This document shows positions 34,046-43,866 of a DNA stretch of 64,000 nucleotides, one piece after another. The stretch spans positions 186,001 to 250,000 of the forward strand of contig OU452202.1 in the NCBI GenBank assembly GCA_911728435.2, written 5' to 3'. The position numbers and the translations under genes were made by a program. The notes beneath the pieces were generated by a model. It did no database searches and had not been told where the DNA came from. It saw nothing but the letters and a program-made list of their open reading frames with translations. This DNA is from Apoderus coryli. Taxonomy: Eukaryota; Arthropoda; Insecta; Coleoptera; Attelabidae. Positions within the stretch are counted from its first letter, which is position 1. Each line of letters begins with the position of its first letter.

Positions 34046-36541
34046 ATAAACAACAGGAAAAGTTCGGCATTAGTAGATACTGGAAGTACTAAAAGTATAA
34101 TTAGAGCAGATCTGGTCCACCACTTTCAACCAACAATGTCGACAACAAGCAACTTGATAACAGCAGGAAATTTTAAAATACCAATCCTAGGCAGCGTTAA
34201 TGTAAATATTAAAATAGATAATTTTGAGACCTGCAGAAATATGCAAATAATTGAAAATTCACCACATCCGGTCATATTAGGAATGGATTTTTTAGTAGAT
34301 TATGAGGCGGTAATTAATATTAAGAAAGGAAAAATTACGTTGAAAGACAAAGGAAAATATTACTCATTATTTACAATTTGCTGTGACAGCAAAAATAAGT
34401 TAAATAACGTAACACATAATACAATGATATTCAATCGTAAGGTCAATGCATCCGAAAAGGCTACGAAATATAAGTCAAGGTACCACAATAAAAGTTCAAG
34501 ACAAATAAAAAATAAGTCACGTAATATAGGTCAAACAATTGAATATAAACATCCATATAATGAAGAAACAGCTGTTATACATAAGAATAGGTTTAAAATA
34601 GAAGAAAATAACAAGACACCGCTAGAAAAACAACATAGAGAAGGAAATGCGACACCACCTACGAACGTACCTAATATATTTGATATGGAAACAAATGAAG
34701 AAAATACACCTTATCTAAAAATTAAAATAGCGAGAAATACAGTAATTCAACCAAATGAGAGAGCATTAGTGGAAATATTGGAAAGCAGCGAATTAAGAAA
34801 ACAAATTAAAACAAACAAATTGGACTTTTACTTCAACGAAAATCTGCTAATAAAAAGGAAATTGGTTCCAATAGAATATCCATATCTTAAGGGCTCGTCA
34901 ATAGTAATTCAGGTTAATTCAAAATCTAGGATTCCAGTAACTCTATACAAATATAGCACGATAGGATTTTTAGGCACAGAGACAGAACTTAATAATAACA
35001 GTCATCATTTATTTATATTACAAGAGGCACAAAGTGAAGACGCAGTAACTTTGAGCGACCACAACTTAGAAAGTATATCAGATCCAAAAATAAAAGAGAA
35101 AATGTCAATTTTATTAGAACAGTATAAAGACATATTCGCCAAATCACCAAAATTCATGGGTAGAACTAGCCTGGTGCAACATAAAATAGAACTTTTAAAT
35201 GACAGTCCAATTAAATGTCCACCATACAGGGTCAGTCAGAAAGAGCGAGACATTATAGCCGAACAAGTAAATGAGATGCTTAAATATAACATAATAAAAC
35301 CCTCACATAGTCCTTATTCGTCGCCGGTAGTGCTGGTACGAAAAAAAGACGAGTCAATTAGATTTTGTGTAGATTACAGGAAACTAAACGCCATTACAAA
35401 AAAGTCCACATACCCACTGCCGAATATAGAGGATATTATGACATATCTAGGTGATTGTTCTTATTACTCGACTTTAGATTTATACAGCGGATATTGGCAA
35501 GTACCAATGGAAGAAAATTCAAAAGAATATACAGCCTTTATCACACAAGATGGTACTTACTCTTTTGAGGTATTACCCTTCGGGTTAACAACCGCACCCA
35601 CGACTTTCCAAGCTTTGGCGGATAAAGTTTTTGAAGGAATGAAATGGAAAGATATTTTGATATATTTGGACGACATCATAATTTTTTCAAAAACACCTGA
35701 AGAACATTTAGAAAAATTGCAGAAAGTGTTTCAAAGACTTCGAAATGCAGGATTAACCTTAAAGCCTAGCAAATGTGAGTATATGAAAAAAGAATTAAGA
35801 GTTTTAGGTTTTAAAGTAAATGAAACTGGTCTTTTACCAGATGACACAAAATTGGACGCAGTTAAAAAATTTCCCACCCCAAAGAAATTAAAAGATCTGC
35901 AGTCATTCTTAGGTCTTTGCAACTACTATAGAAAATTTATTTACCAATATTCGGTAATCGCACGTCCTCTACACGAATTAACAAAGAAAAACGTAAAATT
36001 TAAATGGGGTGAGCCGCAGATTAAAGCGTTTGAAGAACTGAAAGGTAAACTTACGATGGCCCCAGTACTTTATCATTTTAACCCACAAAAAGCAACAATT
36101 CTTCACGTAGATGCATCAAGAAAGGGCATTGGAGGAATACTTCTCCAAGAAGACGAGAATAATGTGGAACATCCTGTACTATATTGTAGTAGAAGCTTAA
36201 ACAAACATGAACAAAAGTATGGTATCACAGAATTGGAAGGTCTCGCTTGCGTATGGATGCTTACATACTTAAGACATTTAATATATGGGAGGCCTATTAA
36301 AATTTTAACAGACCACAGCGCACTATGCTGGTTTAAGACTATTAAGAATAACCCAAGATTATATAGATGGGCACTTAAACTTAGTGAATTTGATTATACA
36401 ATAGTTCATAAAAGAGGTTGCCATAATAAAGATGTTGATTGCTTATCCCGATATCCAGTGGACATAAAAGAAAAAGTTAGAGAACTAATCGACGTCGAAG
36501 ATTTTCCTACTTTTTTGTTAGATACAGCTGATCTAGAATGA
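34046..36541 (+). CDS. gypsy pol, part 1: aspartic protease, reverse transcriptase, RNase H
   Basis: Protease, RT and RNase H convert element RNA to DNA. The protease active site ALVDTGSTKS (DTG at 34076-34084) lies before the first ATG (34136), in the same frame as the gag tail, so the frame is entered by readthrough or the TAA is a mutation. With residue 1 at 34136, RT motifs include IRFCVDYRKLNAIT, the LDLYSGYWQVPM motif A, LPFGLTTAPTTFQ, and catalytic YLDDIIIFS (YLDD 510-513). RNase H follows, with ILHVDASRKGIGG, ELEGLACVW and LTDHSALCWF, ending with DVDCLSRYP. A TGA at 36539-36541 interrupts the frame immediately before the integrase. Confidence 0.92.
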   Translation: MNNRKSSALVDTGSTKSIIRADLVHHFQPTMSTTSNLITAGNFKIPILGSVNVNIKIDNFETCRNMQIIENSPHPVILGMDFLVDYEAVINIKKGKITLKDKGKYYSLFTICCDSKNKLNNVTHNTMIFNRKVNASEKATKYKSRYHNKSSRQIKNKSRNIGQTIEYKHPYNEETAVIHKNRFKIEENNKTPLEKQHREGNATPPTNVPNIFDMETNEENTPYLKIKIARNTVIQPNERALVEILESSELRKQIKTNKLDFYFNENLLIKRKLVPIEYPYLKGSSIVIQVNSKSRIPVTLYKYSTIGFLGTETELNNNSHHLFILQEAQSEDAVTLSDHNLESISDPKIKEKMSILLEQYKDIFAKSPKFMGRTSLVQHKIELLNDSPIKCPPYRVSQKERDIIAEQVNEMLKYNIIKPSHSPYSSPVVLVRKKDESIRFCVDYRKLNAITKKSTYPLPNIEDIMTYLGDCSYYSTLDLYSGYWQVPMEENSKEYTAFITQDGTYSFEVLPFGLTTAPTTFQALADKVFEGMKWKDILIYLDDIIIFSKTPEEHLEKLQKVFQRLRNAGLTLKPSKCEYMKKELRVLGFKVNETGLLPDDTKLDAVKKFPTPKKLKDLQSFLGLCNYYRKFIYQYSVIARPLHELTKKNVKFKWGEPQIKAFEELKGKLTMAPVLYHFNPQKATILHVDASRKGIGGILLQEDENNVEHPVLYCSRSLNKHEQKYGITELEGLACVWMLTYLRHLIYGRPIKILTDHSALCWFKTIKNNPRLYRWALKLSEFDYTIVHKRGCHNKDVDCLSRYPVDIKEKVRELIDVEDFPTFLLDTADLE

Positions 36542-38218
36542 TGTAACAGTGAAGAAATGATGTCAACATTCTTATTAAAACCGGAAGAAGTGAGAGAATT
36601 GCAACAAAAAGACAATTATATTAAAGAACTCCAAACATCATTAGAAAATAAAGAACAATTACCTATCGGAGTACAGAAAAGGTTAAAGCAATTTAAAATT
36701 AAAAATGGTGTGTTTTATAAAATAGGTCAATTCAATAATGGAGAAAAAGACTTGTTAGTAATACCAAAGCAATTGGTCGAGGAAATACTATTTCAAATGC
36801 ATTCAGATCCATTGTCGGGTCATGTGGGATTAACAAAGACACTACAAAAAATTCGAGAAAGATTTTATTGGCCAACTATGCAAAAAGATATCACGGCTTT
36901 CGTAAAAAGTTGTGTAGATTGTCAACGACGTAAAGCAGGTTTTGTAATGAAACCAGCAGGTATGTTACAGCCGGTGGAAGTGGGGTTACCTTTCCAAAAA
37001 ATAGGAATTGATTTATTAGGACCTTTTCCGCGAACTAACGACGATAAAGTGTATATAATAGTAGCCTGTGATTACGCGACAAGATATATAGAAACCGAGG
37101 CAATTATTAACGGAAAAGCAGAATCTGTAGCAAAGTTTATTCTGAACAACATTATTAGTAGACATGGAGCTCCACAAATCATGGTCAGTGACAGAGGAAA
37201 AGTATTTCAAAGCGAAATGGTTCAAGAACTCATGAAACTAATGGGCTGTGTTAGTAATTTTACTACAGCTTATCATCCGAATGCAAATGGGCTTTGTGAA
37301 AAGCAAAATAAAACTATAGTTGATATGTTATCTCATTTTGTAAGTACATCACAAAATGATTGGTCTACATACTTGCCTATGGCACAGTTTGCATACAATA
37401 CAACGATACAAGCTACAACAAGGTACAGCCCTTTTGAACTTGTATATGGAAGGTCTCCAGTTTTGCCTATAGAGGCAAATCTTAAAGAAATGAAGTGCAA
37501 AACACTAGTGGACGAAATTAGACAAAAAGCATTGGTCACGAGAAGCTTAGCAGTTGAAAATATTTTGAAAAAGCAAGCCACGGATAAAGAGATATACGAC
37601 CAAAAGCACAGACATGCAACATTTAATGTAGGAGATAAAGTAAAAGTATTTATCCCAATTCGAAAAAAAGGCAGAAGTGAAAAATTATTACTGAGATACT
37701 TCGGACCTTATGTCATCGAAGAACGTATAGGTGAGGTTAATTATAAAATAAGAATGGGACATGGAGCCTCAGCCAAATCAGATGTGGTACATATAAGCAG
37801 AATACTGCCATATTACGAAGAATGGCCGCCAGTAACAATAGAAAATGCTAAACCATTAGAAGAATTGCAGAAAACATTAGGATATGAAGATAACAGTAAC
37901 TTGAAAGAAAAATCAAATGATGATATAACAAAACAATGCAAAAAAGAACAAAGGATTACAGAAATTAAGCAAGATGAACGAAAATATGACCAAAATCCTG
38001 TGGGTACATGCGACATTAGCCAAACAACTTCTAACCAAAATCAAGGAATTGAACAAGATAATGATAATGATGAGTTAAATTGGTTACTTGTTACGATAGA
38101 TAAAGTAGAAAAACATATCGCAGAACTGATTAAATCAAAACAATCAGAAGACCACCAGCTGGATCAATTCAAACAATTAGTGAATGGATACAAAGCATAT
38201 AGAATCAATTGCTGGTAG
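36542..38218 (+). CDS. gypsy pol, part 2: integrase
   Basis: This integrase inserts the element's DNA. It is in the same frame as part 1, separated only by the TGA at 36539-36541; the first ATG is 36557. The N-terminal HHCC zinc region has H-x3-H (HSDPLSGH) and CVDCQRR. The catalytic core has all three acidic residues: IGIDLLGPFP (D), MVSDRGKVF (D) and NGLCEKQNKT (E). A GPY/F-type module follows (LLRYFGPYVIEERIGEVNYK). A long Lys/Glu/Gln-rich tail ends at 38218. The frame is otherwise intact, so only the single stop and the gag damage mark this copy as defective. Confidence 0.92.
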   Translation, partial: CNSEEMMSTFLLKPEEVRELQQKDNYIKELQTSLENKEQLPIGVQKRLKQFKIKNGVFYKIGQFNNGEKDLLVIPKQLVEEILFQMHSDPLSGHVGLTKTLQKIRERFYWPTMQKDITAFVKSCVDCQRRKAGFVMKPAGMLQPVEVGLPFQKIGIDLLGPFPRTNDDKVYIIVACDYATRYIETEAIINGKAESVAKFILNNIISRHGAPQIMVSDRGKVFQSEMVQELMKLMGCVSNFTTAYHPNANGLCEKQNKTIVDMLSHFVSTSQNDWSTYLPMAQFAYNTTIQATTRYSPFELVYGRSPVLPIEANLKEMKCKTLVDEIRQKALVTRSLAVENILKKQATDKEIYDQKHRHATFNVGDKVKVFIPIRKKGRSEKLLLRYFGPYVIEERIGEVNYKIRMGHGASAKSDVVHISRILPYYEEWPPVTIENAKPLEELQKTLGYEDNSNLKEKSNDDITKQCKKEQRITEIKQDERKYDQNPVGTCDISQTTSNQNQGIEQDNDNDELNWLLVTIDKVEKHIAELIKSKQSEDHQLDQFKQLVNGYKAYRINCW

Positions 38219-38466
38219 AATCAAATTTTTTAAAGTGTAAATAATGTATAGTTAGTTTTTTTGTATAGTTAAATACAGTTAATAGATTAATAGAGGTTAA
38301 AAAATAAAGTATACATATAATTGGCATGTACGATACTGAGATTTGAATGAAGTAGAAAATGACGTTATTGGTACAAAAACAAAATTATATGAAATGAAGG
38401 ACACACTAAGCTAATCCCAAGACAGTTCCCGTGCAACGAAGTTCAATTTAACCCTATACAGAAGTC

Positions 38467-39213
38467 ATGCATATACTCCCCGCAATATTTACAAGTTTAG
38501 ACAGCTTTGTTCTAAATCCAGTTGTTAAAGAAACGATTACTACTTATCATAATATTAGTGAAATTTTAAACACTAACTGGTCAATTAACAAACCGTTTGT
38601 CAATGTTAGTCCTACACAAGACACAATAGCAAAAATAGTCAATTCCCTTAGAAATTTAGAATCTCGTCAGATAACGTATGGGGACGCCCAGGCAAAAAAT
38701 GGCGATATTCTATTTTTTGTATGGAATGCTATTACTACGATATTACTAATTTACTTGTTGCTACATCGTGAGAGAGCATGGGCTTTTTTGCCAGCCATGG
38801 GGCAACAAGCACATGCTCAAAAATATGATAATTCAGAACAACACGACATTCTAATTGGAATTTTCTACGGGTTCTTTATATTTTTAATAGGATATATAAT
38901 CATGAGGATTACAATAATCGTTTATAAACGTAAAAAATTGAGACAGAATATGATTAATAGTATTAGGGGACAAAAAACAACAGAAATACAACCAGAATTT
39001 AATAGAGTAAGGAATCATGAAAATAGGGGTACCCCAAAAACCAGGTCATATATTTTAGAGTTAGACAGCAATGAGGATTTATTTGCTTTAAAAGAAAGAA
39101 AAGAAATTAGTTGTTCTTTACAAGAGTTAAATCTAAGACCATCGGTTGCTCCGAAGGATGGTAGTACGCGAAGAGTTAGTTTTAATAATTATCCAGAAGA
39201 AATTACGGTATAA
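38467..39213 (+). CDS. third ORF of the gypsy element: two-pass membrane protein (env position)
   Basis: A 248-residue ORF between integrase and 3' LTR, where retrovirus-like insect gypsy elements carry an envelope gene. Two hydrophobic segments are visible: FFVWNAITTILLIYLLL (about residues 83-99) and GIFYGFFIFLIGYIIM (about 140-155), the second followed by a basic KRKK stop-transfer-like cluster and a ~85-residue polar tail. There is no N-terminal signal peptide, no furin-like cleavage site and few cysteines. It may be the C-terminal remnant of an envelope-like protein whose N-terminal exon is missing or spliced in, or an unrelated accessory protein. Homology was not recognised. Confidence 0.55.
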   Translation: MHILPAIFTSLDSFVLNPVVKETITTYHNISEILNTNWSINKPFVNVSPTQDTIAKIVNSLRNLESRQITYGDAQAKNGDILFFVWNAITTILLIYLLLHRERAWAFLPAMGQQAHAQKYDNSEQHDILIGIFYGFFIFLIGYIIMRITIIVYKRKKLRQNMINSIRGQKTTEIQPEFNRVRNHENRGTPKTRSYILELDSNEDLFALKERKEISCSLQELNLRPSVAPKDGSTRRVSFNNYPEEITV

Positions 39214-39778
39214 GTAGGTAGAATAAGATTGGTATAAAGGGAAATCTAGAATAAGTATATAATGGGTCGTTTAATTTGTTTTAGTATTAACCAGCAACAT
39301 AGATATTAGGTTTAATGTATTTATCTAAATACGAGTATATATAAGTTTTATTTGAAAAAAAAAAAGAAAAAGATATTATTAGAGTGAAATTTTTAGAGAC
39401 TGGCCACCTACGAAATTTCACTTTAATTGTTTAAAACAAAACTATTTAAAAATCTAAAACAGGAATCAAGCTTGTAAGGATTACGTAACAAACATGAAAT
39501 TAAATCCATGTTTATATAAAACGCTACTTGTTAACATAACAACTACAATAACAAGAAATGTAGTTGATAGTATTTTTTTTAAGGATTGTTATGAAATATA
39601 ATTCTGATGTTTAATGCAATCAAAATTGTTGCTCTTTATGTAAAACATAAACAGATAACACATTTAATTCTATTAATTATTAAAATCATTTAAGTTTTAT
39701 GTGTATTATTATTTAATAATCATTTGATATAAGCACAAGTAAGAACATATACTAATACTTTGTTTTTTCTCTTTTTGC
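39214..39778. other. gypsy internal noncoding region
   Basis: AT-rich sequence with A-runs and no gene seen. It is part of the region between the third ORF and the 3' LTR. Confidence 0.6.
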
Positions 39779-40060
39779 ATGTTACGAGAATTTGAAAATG
39801 TTCCAATGAACCCTGCTGAAAACAATACACGACATGCGAAGAAAAGGAACGGTTCATGGCAAAACACTACACCAAACTACACTACTAAGCGTATATGTAC
39901 GAACACTGGACGATTGAAACCTGTGATTGAAACAATAAACGAGCAGTTCAACTATAAAAACAAAGATCAAACCAAGGCGCAAACGATGAGGGTACACCTG
40001 GAGTCCAAAGTCCAGCTTACACTAGATTCAAAACACAAAAATCTAGTATATTACCCGTAG
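39779..40060 (+). CDS. small fourth ORF of the gypsy element, unknown
   Basis: A 93-residue frame with an ATG start, rich in Asn, Thr, Lys and Arg and without hydrophobic segments. It lies between the third ORF and the polypurine tract. No family is recognised. It could be a spliced exon of an accessory protein, the degraded end of a longer ORF, or chance. Confidence is low because composition is the only evidence. Confidence 0.25.
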   Translation: MLREFENVPMNPAENNTRHAKKRNGSWQNTTPNYTTKRICTNTGRLKPVIETINEQFNYKNKDQTKAQTMRVHLESKVQLTLDSKHKNLVYYP

Positions 40061-40586
40061 CAGCGTGTTTGACGATGATTAGTGCGCGGTTTGAGGTGCA
40101 ATTGACATTATAAATGAAAAAGTTCATTTACGATTTGATCGTCATGATCGAAATAACCAAGTGCTGATAATACTAAGTGAAACGTCACAATGTATAGACA
40201 ATGTTTCCAGGTTCGTGCAGAAGAGACTTATGGTTTGTGTGTGGTAAATGATATGAATAGTAACGTTGACATTTTCCTTTACCAGTGTCGTGTAAAATAA
40301 AAAGGGTACATAATTTTTTATTATTGTAAAACATGCAAAACTAAGTTTATATTTTTTTTATTGTAAAACAAGCAAAACTTTAAGTTTATATTTTATTATT
40401 TATTTTAATATTGTAAAATATGCAAAACTTTAAATTTACATGGTTTAATCTTTTTTAATTTAACTTCTCAAATATAGTATGTATAGGTATATAAAATTAG
40501 TAGTTAAGATTATATTAATTGACAATTATTATGTTAGATCGATTCAAAGGAGTAAACGCGAAAGAGTATAAATTTATTACAAACAG

Positions 40587-40621
40587 AAGGTTGGAGACCA
40601 ACCTTTCGTAGGGCCGGGGGA
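40587..40621 (+). other. stem-loop and polypurine tract before the 3' LTR
   Basis: AAGGTTGG-AGA-CCAACCTT (40587-40605) is a perfect 8-bp stem with a 3-nt loop. It is followed by the G-rich tract AGGGCCGGGGGA (40610-40621), which abuts the 3' LTR and would prime plus-strand DNA synthesis. The stem-loop role is unknown. Confidence 0.65.
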
Positions 40622-41596
40622 TGTCACAATATGAAGATTTATTAAATATTTTATAAATTAATTTACTTATTAATAAAGATATACATTCATTTTTCCATTA
40701 GAGAAGATACTTCCTGTTACATCACCTTACGTTTTTTTATTTCCAACGAGAGTAATTTTAGACAAAACTTCCTTTTGGAATACATAATTTACATTTTACA
40801 AAATTTACTGACAGTCGCTATTTTCACTCGAGGTGCTTGGACTTTGTTTTTGCGGTCTAAACAAAATAGGAGAAGCATCGGTCATTAGGTAGGAAAAAAG
40901 TAAATAGCGTAGACCAATAAAAAAGTAGAAAAATATAAAACAAATTAATGAAAGGGGGAAAAGAATTAAATGAAAAATTGAGACAAACAAAAAAGAGGAG
41001 AGTTCGGACGGGACAGTAAAAGAAAACGGACGTACTGATACGCGGGAAGCTCGGGAAGTTTTTTCTTAAGTAAGAGTTAGACGTTAGGAAAAAGGAATTC
41101 TCCAGCGTTCATCTAAGAGTAAATAAATAAGAGTTTTTGATCGCGCGTGTAACTTTTACTCCTTTGAAGACGATCCAGGTGATTGAGTGCAAAATGTTAA
41201 AATTTTTAATGTAAGTACCAACAAAATTTTATTGGGTATAGTGTATGTAAATTCCTCTTTTGTATCTTTTGTTATTTTTTTTAAAAAGTCATTGATTGAT
41301 TTGCATTTTTAATTAATTAAAGTTTGTACATTTTTATAATAAACAGTAATTAAGTTTTCACTTCGTTTCATTTCTATTTAGCTTTTAAACTGTTGTGTTT
41401 CTTAAATAAACCCAGCCACTTGTTAGTAGGATTGTAGCCTTTTGAATGGCTTCCGTCTGAAAACATGATACTAGGAGGGACCCAGGGACGTATCGAGAAC
41501 TAGCCAAGCGAGTCCTGTTAGATTAAAGATCGTAGAAAACATTTTTTAATAAATTACAATACATCTAGCCCCTTTAAAAGAAACGAAGATGTGACA
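40622..41596 (+). repeat. 3' LTR of the gypsy element
   Basis: 975 bp with the same TGTCACAATATG and GATGTGACA ends as the 5' LTR. It is followed by ATAG, the second copy of the target duplication. Confidence 0.92.
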
Positions 41597-42298
41597 ATAG
41601 TAAATAAATATGAATATATATTACTGATTTCATTCGAGTCTTTCTTTTTGTTTAACGTATTTTCGGTATTATACGTTTCAAACATTTCAATGAAAAGTCT
41701 TTTATTTTGATTTTGTTCACAGGCAAGGATTTTTACATTATTTAAGTCTGGAAAATGATTTGTATTGACACAATGTTCAGCTAATGCACAAGTTTTTTTG
41801 TTAAGTCGAATATCACTTTTATGTTGGGTAATTCTATCTTTAAAATTCGGGAAGTTTGTCCGATATATACTTGGTTACAGTCTGAACATGGTATATTATA
41901 AACTACGTTAGATTTTTTTAAAATGGAGTCTTGATCTTTAGTTTTTGTATATAAATTGTTAATCGTTTTTGATGACTTGCTGACAATTTTTAAATTTGGA
42001 AGATCTTTTTTATAATTTTAGTTATTTTTGGGGTTATAAATTTTATATTTGGAAAAGAAATATAAGAAATTTCGTTATTAATAAGAATCATGGTTGTTTC
42101 TAACTTGAACATTTGTATTCTGATTTTCTGGTGTATTATATAATAATTTTTGTAGTAGTTTTCGTGGATATGAATTATCGAGTAGAATATTACACAATTT
42201 TTTGTAGTTCTCTTCTTTGAATTGAGGATGACAAATTTTGTTAATTCTGTTTTTTAACCCTAATACCAAATTTATTTTCATTTTTTGTGTGTGGTATG
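41597..42298 (-). pseudogene. Penelope-like element: reverse transcriptase end and GIY-YIG endonuclease
   Basis: On the minus strand, 42298-42078 encodes LVLGLKNRINKICHPQF, then EENYKKLCNILLDNSYP. This matches the region that follows the RT palm in Penelope-like elements. Further down, about 41905-41650, the frame reads PCSDCNQVYIGQTSR, then an RI-TQHKSD block and ALAEHC, the GIY-YIG nuclease signature of these elements. Stops separate the two parts. The left continuation lies at 30931-31402 beyond the gypsy insertion. The palm domain is missing because the sequence is cut by the BEL LTR at 42299. Confidence 0.8.
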
Positions 42299-42608
42299 TG
42301 TTATTCAATATAGTGGACTGTATTAATCGTCATTAATGTAACTTCAAATGTAACTTTATTTAAATTTTAATACTAGATATTTACAATGAAATTACTTAAT
42401 ATTACAAAAACGAAGAAAAGAAAAACAAAAGGTTATTATAATATATATGATGTGGTACGTAAGAAAAGAATACTTGTTCATACAGCCAAAGCTGTGCTTG
42501 CTCTGTCTTTGCCGCCGCACACCGCCTCTATGCAGATGCACAAAGTAAAAATGCGTCGTTGCCACTGTTCACTCATAATTGTCCAATAATATACAAAATA
42601 ATTGTTCA
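42299..42608 (-). repeat. 3' LTR of the BEL element
   Basis: 310 bp, TG to CA. It aligns with the parts of 50451-52063 outside the hAT insertion with only a few differences. This copy is uninterrupted and shows the empty site CCGCCTCTATGCAG. Confidence 0.9.
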
Positions 42609-42679
42609 TACTCCGCGCCTTTGAACGGTTGATAATCGTTCTAATAAATCCACTTAAACCATATTTTCTAAGTGTCCTT

Positions 42680-43866
42680 CTAGTACGCCGTTTCAGCCAT
42701 TGGCAATGGACATATTTTCGAAACACCTCGTTTAAATATTCCATATGCTGTTTTAACTGTCACAACGCGCACTACGTCATCACTGCCTGCATGTGTGACA
42801 GTCACTCGTCCAAGATGCCATTTGCATGGAGGAAGATTGTCATTTTTTATCAATACTAAGCTACCCACTTCAATTTGCGTTTTGGTAATTTTCCACTTAT
42901 ATCGTTGTTGAAGTTGAGATAAGTAGCATTGTGACCACTGCTTCCAAAACCCGTGCAAAAGTTGTTGGATCAATTGGTATCTGGATAGTTGGTTGATCTT
43001 CTTAGTTTCGTCGAAATCTGGATCAGGCACCGTGTTCAATGGCCGTCCAATCAAAAAATGTGAGGGGGTTAAAGGACTTAAATCATTGGGGTCAGTTGAT
43101 AGGGCATATATTGGACGGGAATTTAATGTGGCTTCAATTTGAACAACAAAAGTCTCAAATTCCTCGTAAATCAAAACAGATTCTCCAATTACCCTGTATA
43201 AATGAAATTTTGCTCCCTTTATGTTACTCTCCCACAATCCACCGAAGTTAGGAGTATTCGGTGGAATAAAATGCCACACAATACCTTGATCTGCGCACGA
43301 ACTAACAATTTCATCTTGAGAATTTTTCAAATGATCATACAATACCTTTAATTCTCTTTGAGCACCCACAAAGTTAGATGCGTTGTCTGAATATATGTGT
43401 GCGGTTTTACCGCGTCTTGAAACAAATCTGCGCAAGCTATCCAAAAAAGCTTCAGTAGTCAAGGAACTGACAACCTCCAAATGCACTGCTTTAATGGCAG
43501 AACAGATAAATAGGCATAAATATGCCTTATAATTTTTACAACCACGTCCCTTTCTATCCTTTAAAATAAAAGGACCTGCGAAATCTAGTCCGGTAATTGA
43601 AAATGGTTGAGAGATATTAACTCGATGTTCGGGTAAATCAGCCATAATAGAAATTGCTGGCTTTGGTTTATATCGAAAACATTTTATGCACTTTCTTACA
43701 ATAGATTTTGCTAATGACATTCCGGAAATTATCCAAAATTCTTGGCGTACAGTTGCCAATAAAAGTTGTGGACCAGCATGTTGTAATTGCAAATGCTGAT
43801 GTTCTAAAATTAATTTGCTAAAATTGTGATCTTTGTGTAACAAAATAGGATGTTTTTCACTATAAC
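42680..43866 (-). CDS. BEL/Pao integrase (C-terminal piece of pol)
   Basis: Continues the pol frame interrupted by the THAP/P transposon. From the insertion edge it reads EKHPILLHKDHNFSKL, the His part of the zinc-binding module, then VRKCIKCFRYKP (Cys part). The catalytic core follows: ITGLDFAGPF (D), HIYSDNASNFVGA (D) and a FGGLWESNIKGAKFHL block supplying the E. The tail contains LTPSHFLIGRPL, NQLSRYQLIQ and GSLVLIKNDNLPPCKW-HLGRV, typical of the BEL integrase C-terminal region. The frame is open to its stop at 42680. The apparent 387-residue start at 43843 is TTG and not a real start. Confidence 0.92.

Larger units (their letters stand above)
31403..41596 (+). mobile_element. Ty3/gypsy LTR retrotransposon, 10.2 kb, complete but mutated
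   Basis: Two direct LTRs (31403-32395 and 40622-41596) begin TGTCACAATATG and end GATGTGACA. They flank a primer-binding site, gag, protease, reverse transcriptase, RNase H, integrase, a third membrane-protein ORF and a purine-rich tract. It sits in a Penelope-like element with a 4-bp TSD. The LTRs differ by several small indels and substitutions, so insertion is not very recent. Gag has frameshifts and pol has stops, so this copy should not be autonomous. Confidence 0.93.
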
